Of a DNA stretch of 64,000 bases, positions 36,472-47,172 are shown one piece after another; within the stretch, counting starts at the first letter, position 1; every line of letters starts with the position of its first letter. Position numbers and translations under genes: made by a program. The stretch comes from Latrodectus hesperus. Lineage: Eukaryota; Arthropoda; Arachnida; Araneae; Theridiidae. The stretch spans positions 88,546,395-88,610,394 of the forward strand of contig CM075853.1 of assembly GCA_037975125.1 (NCBI GenBank), written 5' to 3'. The notes under the pieces were generated by a model that searched no databases, was not told the DNA's origin, and saw only the letters and a list, made by a program, of their open reading frames with translations.

Positions 36472-38668
36472 ATACTTTTTAAATGTGTTGCGAAAACAAT
36501 TTCTGTATTCGTAAAGTTTTGTAAAAATTTTTATGCGTTTTCTTTATACGGTCCCTATCCACAACACAAAAACAGGAGTGTACTACATACGTTCGTATTG
36601 TTTTGTATAGTAAATTAGGCATTTATTAATTATCTTTTACAAATAATTTTATAAATTTAAAAATTTCTCAAATGCAACATATTACAAACATGACTGCAAT
36701 GAAGTCAACTGGTCGTTCTTGTGGGCCAGCTGTCGAATCTTGAAGGCCCAATCGAAGTTAAGAGTTCCGTTAGGTTTAAGGCGCCGCCGTGTCACATGGA
36801 AAAGAAGGTGCCAAACAATGCCGTCTGTAGTTTAAAATTACGACATTCTTGGATGAGGAAGAAATAAGAAGCCATCATCTAATCTCAATTAAAAAGCTTT
36901 TCACTTCTTTAGCATAACTAATTTCACTTAAATTTTCTCATTTTTTAACGATGCATGACAATGATCATTGTTTTAACTTTTAATATATTTTAATTTCGGG
37001 GAATGATGGAAATATGATTTTGGAGTTATATTGAATTTGCACCTTTTTAAGCTATAGATGCGGAATAATCTTTTTCACGCATTTTTAATCTTTTGGCCAA
37101 CAAAACTAAGGCATAACAAAAAAAATGTTATGATTAAGTTTCTTTCTAGATATGTAAATCAAATTCAATGAATTATAATAAACAAAATTATAAAAATTTA
37201 AATTATCAAAGAAAATTCACTTGAATTATCCAGGGAAAGATTTCTAATGAAAATGTGTGGTTAAAACAAAGTGTTCGAAATACGGATTAAGGAAAAAAGA
37301 ATTCAAAGGTAAATACAGATTAAAACTGCTGTAAATTATCCTCAGTATATTCTCTATCTTTCTGAAACAATAAAACATCCAATAGCCAGAAAAATAATAA
37401 AAATCAAATAAAATTCAGCAGATTAAAGAAATGAACCAAAATGATTATACGGCATCTGCGCCCTTTCAATATTAATTAGTCTTTTAATTAATTTAACATT
37501 CGCAGTTTTTTTCGTTTTAGTATTTAATGTTAGTGAGTAGCAAAATTAAAAAAATCCTGTAGTTGTTTTTGAAACATTGTATGTGATAAAAGGAAAACAT
37601 TTTTACTGGAGATTATTTTCCTTTTATTTATCTTTTTCCAGAATTATATTGTCAGGATTTTCTTCGTTGCGACAGAATGTAATAATAAAGAAGACTGGTT
37701 TTCATTTAAACAAAATAATTATTTCAAAAACTGCTATTTTCATAGAATAAGTGTTGTTTAGAAAATACTTTCACAAATTTAACGATAATATATTACACTA
37801 AAATAAACAAATTATTTATTTAATATATATTTATATATAAAAATATAAGATTTTCATATAAATATTTAGATTTTATTTGTCATAATAATATAAAAGGCAA
37901 TTTAAATTATAATTTTTCTGGTCAGAATAGATGGTTATTGCTTTATAATTTATGTATTTTGTGATCTGAATTTTAGTGGCATAAAAACTTTTAAATATAT
38001 CGGAAAGTAAAGCAGTATTTCCTCATTGTTTTCCCTAATTAAGAGCATGATGCAGAAAATAATTTTCAAAGAATATATTAAATGCTTTTTTGATTCAAAA
38101 TACGAGTTAATTTTTTCCGTATTAAAACATTACTTGTAACGAAATTTTTTGAACATTTTGTTTCCTTATTTAAAACAGGAAAAACAGGATTATTATTGTA
38201 ATTACAAGCATAGTTTTTGAAAAACATAAAAGGATAAGGTGGTCCTCATTAAAATCGAATACCCATTAATCTGAAGTTTGAATTATACGAAAGATATTGT
38301 TTCTAATATCTCATTTGGGTCTGACGCCGTCAGTCCATATCAATGAAACAGTTGACATTAATGTGGTCTGATACAAGGATAGGACAATTGGGAATATTTT
38401 CCCAGTCCAGGGCGATTCAAGATGTGTTGAGGTGATGCCTGTTCTTGTCGGTATTTAGGGCAAAGATTAAAACTATTGCTACCCCCATAATGTGTGAGCC
38501 TTTTTGAGTGTCCACTTTAAAAGTTTCACATATGTATGTGATTTTCTTAAATGACAATTCGGGACAGACACGTGTTGGTCTGCCTGTCACAAGGGTGAAA
38601 TGGGGAAAGTCTTGGTATTTTCTACTTTTATACCAGTTGTGAGCCGAAGGTACTAGCCATTTTTCTTA
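36472..38668. other. Intergenic, no gene seen
   Basis: 36,700-36,850 is a short CpG-richer patch (ggcgccgccgtg near 36,780) without a coding match. 36,860-38,260 is AT-rich and empty. 38,300-38,650 is moderately GC and probably belongs to the non-LTR fragment that follows, but I cannot read protein there. Confidence 0.45.
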
Positions 38669-39262
38669 GGTAATGAAAGGGCTGATGAACTTGCTAAACA
38701 AGGATCGTCTTTTGCTCCCATCGGTGCAGAAACTTTTTGTGGGATCAATTTGAAGACCGCAAAAACCAATGTTCTTAGATAAGAAAAACGGAAGATGTAT
38801 GAAGCTTGGCTCAGCACTCCTGGTCAAACACACGCTAAAAGTATGATCTATGGATCATTACCGAGGATTGCCTCTGAAATTCTAAGATGCTCTAGGCAGA
38901 AGATGCGTTTAATCGTAGGCTTCATAACTGGGAACGACTATTTCAGAAAACACCTCCATAAAATGGGACTGTTTCAGAAAGACCCTATCTGCAGGAAATG
39001 TCATACGCAAGAGGAAACGGCCAAGCATATTATTTACGAATGCGAGGCTCTTGCCCTCCCTATACTAACTTCTTTAGGCATCATCCATACTAGAGAGTCA
39101 CACCAAGATTCCATTAAAGGGTTATCGGACTATATTAATAAAGTGGATAACCCGAACTAACATGGAACTAGGAAACATTGGGTTTGGAGTTAATAGTTCT
39201 GAATGCTGATAAAAGCATAGGTGCCCAATGACATACAAACCCAACTCTAAGAAGAAGAAGAA
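38669..39262 (+). mobile_element. Non-LTR retrotransposon RNase H/C-terminal fragment, (AAG)n tail
   Basis: It begins GNERADELAKQGSSFAP (the end of the RNase H domain). After one in-frame stop near 38,780 it continues in the open frame 38795-39160: YEAWLSTPGQTHAKSMI, then MRLIVGFITGNDYFRKHL, then CRKCHTQEETAKHIIYEC, a CX2C-X8-H-X4-C cluster. The frame ends at 39,160. A 3' UTR follows and ends in AAG repeats at about 39,249-39,262. This is the jockey-like layout with RNase H before the zinc cluster. One stop shows the copy is dead, yet the remaining 121 codons are open, so it is fairly young. Confidence 0.87.
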
Positions 39263-39699
39263 CCAATTTCTTTAATTTGTGTCTTTTACCTTAAGAATAA
39301 CTCTAAATATGTGAGATCTGAGGTGAAAAAGACATGATGGTATAACCTCACCTTTGCAAGAGTGTGTAGGCCAGTTTATTTCTGTTGGTATTAACATGGG
39401 ATGGGATCTAATGAAAATATATTTTGTGCTATTGAGGGAATGAGTATTACTTTTAGTAGGCAAGATAACCTGATTTTATCTCCTACGTGAGTCCAAATTT
39501 TGAGATGTTAAATTGAACTCTATAGCTGTCAGATAGAATCCTGTCTTAATATATTTGTTTCTATAAGAAAAGGCTACTTACAAAATTTTATGTGAACAAA
39601 TGAATACATTTTCGTAGGAGAGATGAGCTCGTATTTCGCTCTCACGTACTCTGTTCACTCATGAGAGGAGCGATTGAGAATTTCTCTGTCGATGGGATT
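39263..39699. other. Intergenic, no gene seen
   Basis: Nothing recognisable; the 63-codon - frame at 39272-39463 has no domain. Confidence 0.55.
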
Positions 39700-41128
39700 T
39701 TTTCAAATAATTTATTTTTAAAAACAAAATAAATGGAACCGTTAGCTTTAGAATATCATTCAATACTAATAGCACCCAAGCGATATATTGAGAAATTCCC
39801 GGTAAACAAAGAATTTCTCTAGATATTGAGGACTTGAGTCGCGCGAGTCACAAGTCGCTTGTTCTTACAAGTCGCAATATGTAAAAAAGACATTTTCTTC
39901 CTACAGTTTATTTTTTGTCATAAAATGAATCTGTATTAGCTTTAGAGTTGCATTTTATACTAAATCCTGCAAACCATTTTAATGTACACTAGATATTTCT
40001 GAAGATGTATAGAAAATTTTCAAATGCACGTAATGCCTCACATTAATCGCTAAAGAAATAATACTTCTCGAAATATTTATTTTTTATAAAAAAAAATAAA
40101 TGCTAACATTAGCTTTAGAATGTTGTTTCTTACTAATGCGCTCAAGCGTTTTTCGATAAACAGGAAATTTCCCGAGATATTGAGGAATTTTGAATTTGAA
40201 GTTCGTGCGAAACACAAGTCCTTGGGTCCCAAGGCGTGTAATATATAAAAAGACATTTTTCTCCGATAATTTACCTTTTGTAATAAAATGATTATTTGCA
40301 TAAACTTTAGAGTTGCATTTTATACTAAATGCCGCTAGCGATTTTAATATACACTAGATATTTCTGAAGTATGGAAATTTTTCAAATGAATTTAATGTCT
40401 CACATTATAGCCGCTATAGAAATGGTAGGGTATTTCTTAAAATATTATCTTTTTAAAACTATATAAATGCAATGATTAGCTTTAGAATATGATTCAGTAT
40501 TAAATGTGCCCAAGCTTTCCCGGTACACAAGGAGAATTTCTCAAGATATTGAAGAATTTTGAACTTAATGTTCGCGCTATCACAAGCCCCTTCTGTCACA
40601 ATATTTAAAAAGACATTTTCTCTTAAAATTTATTTTTTGTAATGAAATAAATAGCTTCATTAGCTTTAGAGTTGCATTTTATACTAAATGCCGCAAATAA
40701 TTTTAGTGTATATACTAGATATTTCTGAAGATGAATAGAAATTTTTCAAATGCATGTAATGTCTCGCATTAGCCGCTATAGAAATGTGTTGGGCTTCTTC
40801 TCGATTTATTTGCTTTTTATAATAAAAAATGATACTATTAGCTTTAGAATGGGATTCAATACTAAATCCACCCAAGTATTTTTCGATAAACAAGGAATTT
40901 CTCAAGATATTGAGGAATTTTGAATTTAATGTTCACGCGAGTGACAAATCCATTGTCTGTCAAGGCGTAGTGCATAAAAAGTCATTTTTCACCTTAAATT
41001 TATTTTTTGTAATAATATGAATACCTGTATTAGCTTTAGAGTTGCATTTTATACTAAATGCCGCTAGCGATTTTAATATATACTAGATTTTTCTGAAGAT
41101 GTATGGAAAATTTTCAAATGTGCATGTA
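39700..41128. repeat. Satellite: 4 copies of a ~365-bp dimeric unit
   Basis: Two related half-units alternate. Half A carries ttagctttagaat(a/g)...ttcaatactaa. Half B carries ttagctttagagttgcattttatactaaat. The shared ttagc anchor falls at A 39742, 40109, 40476, 40838 and B 39936, 40301, 40660, 41030. A-to-A spacing is 367, 367 and 362; B-to-B is 365, 359 and 370; half spacing alternates about 173-178 and 184-194. Other shared words are aggaatttctcaagatattgagg, cgc(g)a..cacaagtc and actagatatttctgaag. The array stops abruptly at the non-LTR fragment that begins near 41,130. Confidence 0.9.
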
Positions 41129-41129
41129 C

Positions 41130-43215
41130 TGTAATTATTGAAGTCCTTATTAGTAGTAAAGAAAGCTGTTATTGATTTGGCTGGGTTGAAAGTCATTTTA
41201 AGTTCATCTGCAAAAATGGAAATATTTTTCAAGTAGCTATTGAGCTTTGATTTGATTTCCTCAATAGCATTTCCAGAACTCTAAAGATCAATATCATCTG
41301 CTAACATTCCTATGTGATTAGCAGGAGAAATAGTTTTTTTCAATTCCAGCCATATACAACAAAAAGCAAAAATCAGTGGGCTGAGAACCACTGGTCGGGA
41401 AGCAACTTAGCTGAGGAGCCAAATATCTGCGAGAGTTCTGTTGAGCTTTACTCCAGTATGCCTCTGTTTGAAGTAGTCAGAAATCCATGCCAGAATACTA
41501 CCCCGGATTTCGAAGGTATCGTGGCATTTTATAATTAGTTTATCCTTCCATATTCTGTCGAAATATTTCGTGAGATCTAGTAGGACTTGTCTGTATGAAG
41601 ACAAGATATAAATACAGCAGAATTAGGTAGAGACAGTAATAACTATTAACTATGCAGGGAAATAAATTTTAATAAAAGCATCTTAACATTAGAACTAGAT
41701 AAAATTCATAACAGCAGCAGCCGTTTACGTACTACAAACATTCTGCAGTGTACTTGTATAAGTGTACTTTATATAATAATTAGATTTCACAAATGGTCAC
41801 ATGATTACAGTCGCATTCAGTACTTGCTATTATAAATTACATGTGACACTGACATCGATGTGACAGAAGTTTTGTTCAATTGAGCCACGACGCTGCGTTC
41901 AGTTGGCCTTTGAGAGCTTAGGTGAAGAATAGAATTTGGTCTGTCATGCTATTGCATCTTCGAAAATCAAACAGTTCTTTGAGGAGAAAGTTAGTTTTTG
42001 TAAGAAAAGGGAGAGTTGGAATTTATTCAGGACCATTTTATCCATTATTTTACTTGTGGTACATGTCATTGCTATGGATCTGAAATTCCCAGGTAATCAA
42101 GTATTTTAATTTGGCTTCTTGTTTGGTATGATTGGTGCTTTTTCCCAATCTTGATCTGAACGCTCCTTTCTCCAAGATAGGTTAAACAAGTCAAGAATTT
42201 TTTGTTCTCCGATGAATAAAAGGTTTTCAAGCATATGTCCATGAATTACACCTGAACTTGGAGATTTGCTGAGGTCATGAAAAGCAAAAGCGAGTAATTT
42301 GTGGTTGCTAAATTGAGTTGCCAAAGTTGGCGATCCATGATCAGTGACATGGCATCCATGAACAGTATTTCGCGCTTTGCGCAATACCAACTTGTCTTTG
42401 TGAAGTTTATCTGCTAATATGTTGATAATAAGTAGCAAGCTCATTGATAGCAGATTTATCATCAGAAAACATTTGACCATAGTCATCTTTAATCATGTTG
42501 CAGTCTTTGTATCATGATGGCTCTTCATTGGTTCCTTTAAGTAATTTCCATAGCTCTGAGTCTAATATCTGAACGTCAATTTTATAGCAAACTTCATTCT
42601 ATCTATTTCTTTTAAGTTGGTTGTAAACTAATCTGATTTCTGCATTAATTTTATTAATCTCAAGTCTAACGGACCTGGCAGATTCTGAAATATAAATTCT
42701 TTTTTGTAAAAAGGAATGGTTAATATGGGACAAAACGTGTTACATTTTTCCTTGGATAAAGAACTTAAGTATTATTTTTCCTGAAAATCTGTCAGCATTG
42801 GTTTACATTTTCCATAAATAGCAATGGGGCTCATTCTTTTTCTACAGATTCTCTGAAAGAGGCCTAATTAGCCTTCTTGAAGTTTCAAAATTTCTCACAA
42901 GACACTAGTGAGAAATTTCTATATTTCTTAATACTTTTTGTCCTTTCTTGAATTCTATGATGATTGAGAGAAGTTCACTTTAAATGTCAGCCTATACTGT
43001 CCAAGAGCTCTGGGGAGTAACTCTGAGCTGACCATAGAAATGTCTAGAGCCTCAGATATGTTATAACTGAGAGAGGTATGAGTAGATGTTCCATCTTTAA
43101 GTATCATGAAGTCATTGTCATTTTCATATTGAAGAGCTTCAAAGCCTCTTTAACATTCCCAAAAAGAATGTTGGGTATTAAGATAGCCAAGGATGCATGT
43201 GTTTATTATCCATAT
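41130..43215 (-). mobile_element. Non-LTR retrotransposon endonuclease-RT fragment, decayed
   Basis: On the - strand, the endonuclease end is read at about 43,150-42,970 (MILKDGTSTHTSLSYN, SEALDISMVSSELLPR: the G-S/T-x-T-H and LD-S sites). A linker follows. RT blocks come next: KSPSSGVIHGHMLENL (42,106-42,486), then KAPIIPNKKPN with NFRSIAM behind it. LLDLTKYFDRIWKDKLIIKC (41,407-41,604) is the first catalytic Asp block, and then HIGMLADDIDL (about 41,284-41,320), the YADD-type catalytic box with Y replaced by L. Many stops and frameshifts. The RT is split by about 280 unrelated bases (41605-41885). Jockey-like order; dead. Confidence 0.85.
41605..41885. other. Foreign insert inside the RT fragment
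   Basis: The RT reading (- strand) runs well to about 41,885 (TDQILFF..ALKGQLNA) and resumes at 41,604 (RQVLLDLTKYFD), where related proteins have only a few residues between. The 280 bases between do not translate as RT. They contain short self-complementary words (gtgtacttgtataagtgtac near 41,750). I could not delimit a target duplication. Confidence 0.45.
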
Positions 43216-43329
43216 AAGGAGGGAAACCCTTATTATATTACAAAGTATTTCTGATTGAGAGGATGATAAACGTTGAAAAATTTTTTTGGAAAATTATTTC
43301 TTTCCCATTGCCCGCTCCTTTCATCACTA

Positions 43330-43640
43330 CAAGGCGCAGAAGTGGTGGCAACTTTATATAGTGAGTCATCCAGGAAGCATGCCATCATGACTCCAAAAGT
43401 GGGTGGGATCTTCGTAGTTTAGAAGTAGGTACCAAGAAGATGACTCCCACATTAGGCTTGCTACACCCAGAGGTATCGTTTCATTTGAAGGACTTTACGA
43501 TTACAACCTATTTAACACGCCAAAGCAGCTATGAGTAAATACCACGGATCTTCAGTTTGGTCGGGATTCTAACTCATGTGTCTTCCAATAACTAAAACGG
43601 CACCGTGACCAACATTGGCGCCCTGTGGTCACAGGAACTA
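43330..43640 (-). mobile_element. tRNA-derived SINE (family C), - orientation
   Basis: Read on the - strand, a tRNA-like head (ggtcacggtgccgttttag; decayed B box gagttagaatcccg) is followed by a body containing ccttcaaatgaaacgatacc and ggagtcatcttcttggtac. It matches the copy at 23565-23805 in order. No target duplication was found. Confidence 0.7.
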
Positions 43641-43829
43641 ATTTCTCAGGATCAATGTTAATTGAATTTTTTTTTAAATTTGATCTCTAATTTCCTGTAT
43701 AATGTATATTTATTTAATACACATTTTATTATTTGCATTCTTTCCTGATGCAGCAATTTTAAGGGCCAGTAATGCATTTGTTAATTGTGGAATTTCGTAT
43801 ACTATAAAGATAGGAACGCAGGAATTCAT

Positions 43830-44147
43830 TGTTGTTATTGTTTTTACTAATGACACTTGGACAAACCAAGCTCGCTATGCTATGCGAATTTAAGTCAATT
43901 GGGAGCGTCTTTCGTTTTAATCAGTGCACCATGAAGGTGAAAGTACGACTTTGCTTTACACACTTGCCATAGGTACCCGTTTATAGGGTAGGCAACCATT
44001 CACACCTCATTCATACAAGGAAAAGACAAAGACAGGATTGGTAGAGAGAGGGAAAAAAAAAGTACATCCACGCCCGAACCGGAATTCGAACCCAGGACCT
44101 CCTTATCCGCAGTCAAGCATGCTGACCACTAAACAAGTTGGGCGGCA
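43830..44147 (-). mobile_element. tRNA-derived SINE (family A) with target duplication
   Basis: On the - strand the head starts GCCGCCCAACTTGTTTAGTG and holds a B-box-like ggttcgaattcc in place of GGTTCGAATCC. The body and a tail rich in AAC/A triplets follow. Exact 11-base repeats CAGGAATTCAT flank it (43819-43829 and 44148-44158). It is the same family as 48561-48833 in opposite orientation; this copy is longer (318 against 273) mainly in the 3' part. Confidence 0.88.
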
Positions 44148-44158
44148 CAGGAATTCAT

Positions 44159-45429
44159 AAAAATGAAATAAATATTTCAGTGTTTAAAGCGGAAAATAAA
44201 TAAACAAGAAAGCTGAAATATTTTAACTTAAAACGAATTATCAATCATTATTCAAAAAATTATTTAAATTTTTTAATGTTTATAATTTTAAAATTATTAT
44301 AAAATTAATTTATAAGTTTAATAGAATTTTTAAGGGATCATACGAAGTTCTTAAAACAATTTTTTCTAACCAATACCAGAAACATGCAATGTTGCATTGC
44401 CATTTGGGTTTATTTATCACTTTTTACACTGGAGAACTAATTCATTCAGGACCTACATTTTAAAATAGACTCCAAACTAATGCAAATATCCACTTCTGAA
44501 ATGGGTACCAAACAAACTAATAAACTCCGAAGTGTTAATAAATCTTCTATAAAATAAAAATGCGTATGAATAATTTTCTCTCGGTTCTTTTCCATTATAC
44601 TCCCGCTTATTATCCTAAAGAAATGCCCTGTTTCTTACGGAGAAGCAAAAATAATTTTACGCACATATGATGATTTTATTGTTTCAAAATTTTATTGTAA
44701 ATCTAATATATACCAATCGAATTTTTTTGTGCAAAATATGACTAACGAGGAGTAAACAATGGTAAACAAGCTAAATGCTAAACAAACCTAAAACTAGTTA
44801 GTGGAGAAGATTACGTGGTGATAATTTCATCGGTTAAAAGGAGCATTACGGTCACAAATCATCAATGGAGAAAAAACAACAATCAAATACAGCAAAATTT
44901 AATTTCATCTCATTGGAAAAAAAGCACTATTACATTATACTTACGTAATCGATCCCCCCTGCGATTGCTAAACATTTTCAGCCAGAAGTAAACATTAACG
45001 TTCAAATAAGTTTTGTAAAAGAGTGATAATTATTTAGTTTATAGAATGTAAATATAAAATGCTTGTACTATTTTTTAGTAGTTTTTAAGAACGTAAACTT
45101 TTTTAAACAATACACAATGCATTCAAATGGAATATTTATGACAGTAATTTACGATTTTTATACCCGTTATGTTACGTTCCCGATTCCTGTTACGGCGCTT
45201 ATCGTAAGGGGTATAGTAAAAAAGTACATAAATTTCTTTAGATTCATCAGATTCTCATTGGTGTTTGTCCAGCAGTCATTATGTCAATCGTAAAATATAA
45301 AAAAGTCAGGCTTATTGGAACACATTAGAAAGAAGAAACGATAGCATCTAAATTGAACGCGAATTGCTGCACTTCTCAGAGTTCTGATTTGCTCAGAATT
45401 GCAGAAGTCCTGGACTCATTTTGCTGACA
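44159..45429. other. Intergenic, no gene seen
   Basis: AT-rich, with frames under 80 codons and no recognisable domain, including 45063-45293. Confidence 0.55.
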
Positions 45430-46320
45430 AATGAGAACTCTAATGCTCCAAATGGACAAAACTATTCGGTGAATGCAAAAAACATAAATAAATTTCAAAA
45501 TGAACATTACACCTATAATTGTTCATATTCTCTATAACAAACTTTATGGTGTAAGATGAATCGTATGGGGATAAAATTCCGGAAGTTCTCCAAGTCAAGT
45601 CTTCGATGGCAGTTTTCACAGCAATAAGGTCATCAAGTGTTTCTTGATTGAAGGAACACAAAAATAGGTACTAGTCAGGAGAATAGAGAAAGTACCAAAA
45701 CCCATTAATTCTGGCGAGTGGTGACAGCAGCATGTTTCCTAACAGCATCATGATGATGAAGGATAAGGCGGTTATTGATGAGACCCGGGCTGCTTTACAG
45801 CCAAATTTGACTGTAGCCACAGAAAGCTGCATTGATGGTTCGGTGGAGTGGCAGCACCACACCTTGAGAGGAGCTTTTGAAGGAGGATCAGAAGAGTTTA
45901 CGTTAAGGTACATTCTGATCTCTTGCCACTATTTGTATCAAGAATAGATCACTTTTGTACCGGGAAACTCGTTGATCAATTGTCGACTTAAGTAGAACCC
46001 GACGATATAGCTTTCTCCTAAAACCCAAGTTAACCAGCCGTTTTTTGATGCACGTGGAAGGTATGCACTATTCGTTCCCTATTGGTTTTAGAGTGTTCCT
46101 TATGGCTTGGTCAATATCATTTTCTCTAACGTGTGAGGATCACCCTCTCCTAGTCTGGTCATGGCAGCTTCAGTCTCTTTCCCTGAAATTACAAAACCAT
46201 CGACGATGCGTGCTTTCATCAACTGTACCTTAGCTATAAATTTGACAAACATCGCGACATGTTGCAACAGCCATACTTTTCTTTTAATCAAATTTGTATA
46301 ACAGTGTCTCATATATTCCC
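45430..46320 (-). pseudogene. Possible mariner-like transposase remnant
   Basis: On the - strand INNRLILHHHDAVRKHAAVT resembles the LILHHDNARPH catalytic block of mariner/Tc1 transposases, preceded by SQGVVLPLHRTINAAF, which fits the usual position before it. The frame 45440-45661 (FNQETLDDLIAVKTAIEDL) fits the C-terminal region. The upstream part to 46,312 is open (70 codons) but not identifiable. Multiple frame changes. The family call rests on one block, so it is tentative; the + strand frame 45732-45947 is then a shadow. Confidence 0.4.
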
Positions 46321-46448
46321 CGCTTTCAATGTTTCAACCGTCAGAGATTTTTCTTGAGATGATTTACTGTGAGATACAACGTTTATTAACCAAGCACACA
46401 TTTGACGACAGACGATTTCGGTCAGTCAAATGTGATATGGGAAGGATT

Positions 46449-46580
46449 CTTTTGGATTGCATGGGTCTCTCTAGGGAGGATCTCTTTAGCAATCCTCTTT
46501 TAGTCTTCGACTTCCTTACAGTCAACAAACTCGTGGATCTAGTCCGACTCCGTCAGACATGGAGGATAAGCAACAACAAC
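46449..46580 (+). mobile_element. 5'-truncated non-LTR 3' end, (CAA)n tail, copy 2, with TSD
   Basis: The 132-base insert codes LLDCMGLSREDLFSNPLLVF then TVNKLVDLVRLRQTW and ends ataagcaacaacaac. It is flanked by exact 12-base repeats ATGGGAAGGATT (46437-46448 and 46581-46592). It differs from copy 1 (36329 onward) at about 3 of 122 sites; one is the stop codon, TGA in copy 1 and CGA here. It is a short, recent, 5'-truncated retrotransposition. A 109-codon frame (46329-46658) runs through it by chance. Confidence 0.93.
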
Positions 46581-46592
46581 ATGGGAAGGATT

Positions 46593-47164
46593 AATACCAC
46601 TGCATATCTAAAAGCAGGTAAACCCAATATTAAACAAAGTCGCATCTTATTGTCGTAATTTTCCAACAAATTAAAACCGATCAAAATTTACCCGTTGTCA
46701 ACTGTGAAAAAGAGTTCTAGTATCTCTAAAAGGATATAGCTCATGTTCTATTTTTCAAAAAGTGAGTTTTAATAGTGATCAAGGAGACAAATTTACTTAA
46801 ATATTATGTATTTTAACATGCAAACCATCGTAAAATGAATAATATATTATTATTGTTGGATTATTTTCACACTACAGTTAAATGAACTTTGGGCAACTGT
46901 AAATAAATGAAAGAAGTTATGTATGTGCAGATTAATTTTCCATGAATTTTTTTTATCCTCTCCTTCTAAAAAACGATCATTTATAGTATTTAATTTCATA
47001 TAATTCCAATTTATTTAAAGTCCTTAAAACGTACGACAAATTTTAATAATATTTTTTTATTTCTTTGCATCTATTTATCTGTAGTAGTCTAAAAAGTTCA
47101 GAAAAGATCACAGTAAACAATACTGTCGTCAACAATTTTTGATTCCACGCGAATTTTTTTCACC
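46593..47164. other. Intergenic, no gene seen
   Basis: AT-rich stretch up to the hAT target duplication; nothing recognisable. Confidence 0.6.
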
Positions 47165-47172
47165 TCCTAGGA

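Noticed and set aside
39700..41128. CRISPR array
   Set aside because: The repeat unit is about 365 bp with diverged copies and no spacer structure, in a eukaryotic genome.
45732..45947. 71-codon + frame
   Set aside because: Antisense to the possible mariner-like reading; no domain of its own.
46329..46658. 109-codon + frame as a gene
   Set aside because: Its middle is the 132-base retrotransposon insertion between direct repeats; the flanking codons are accidental.
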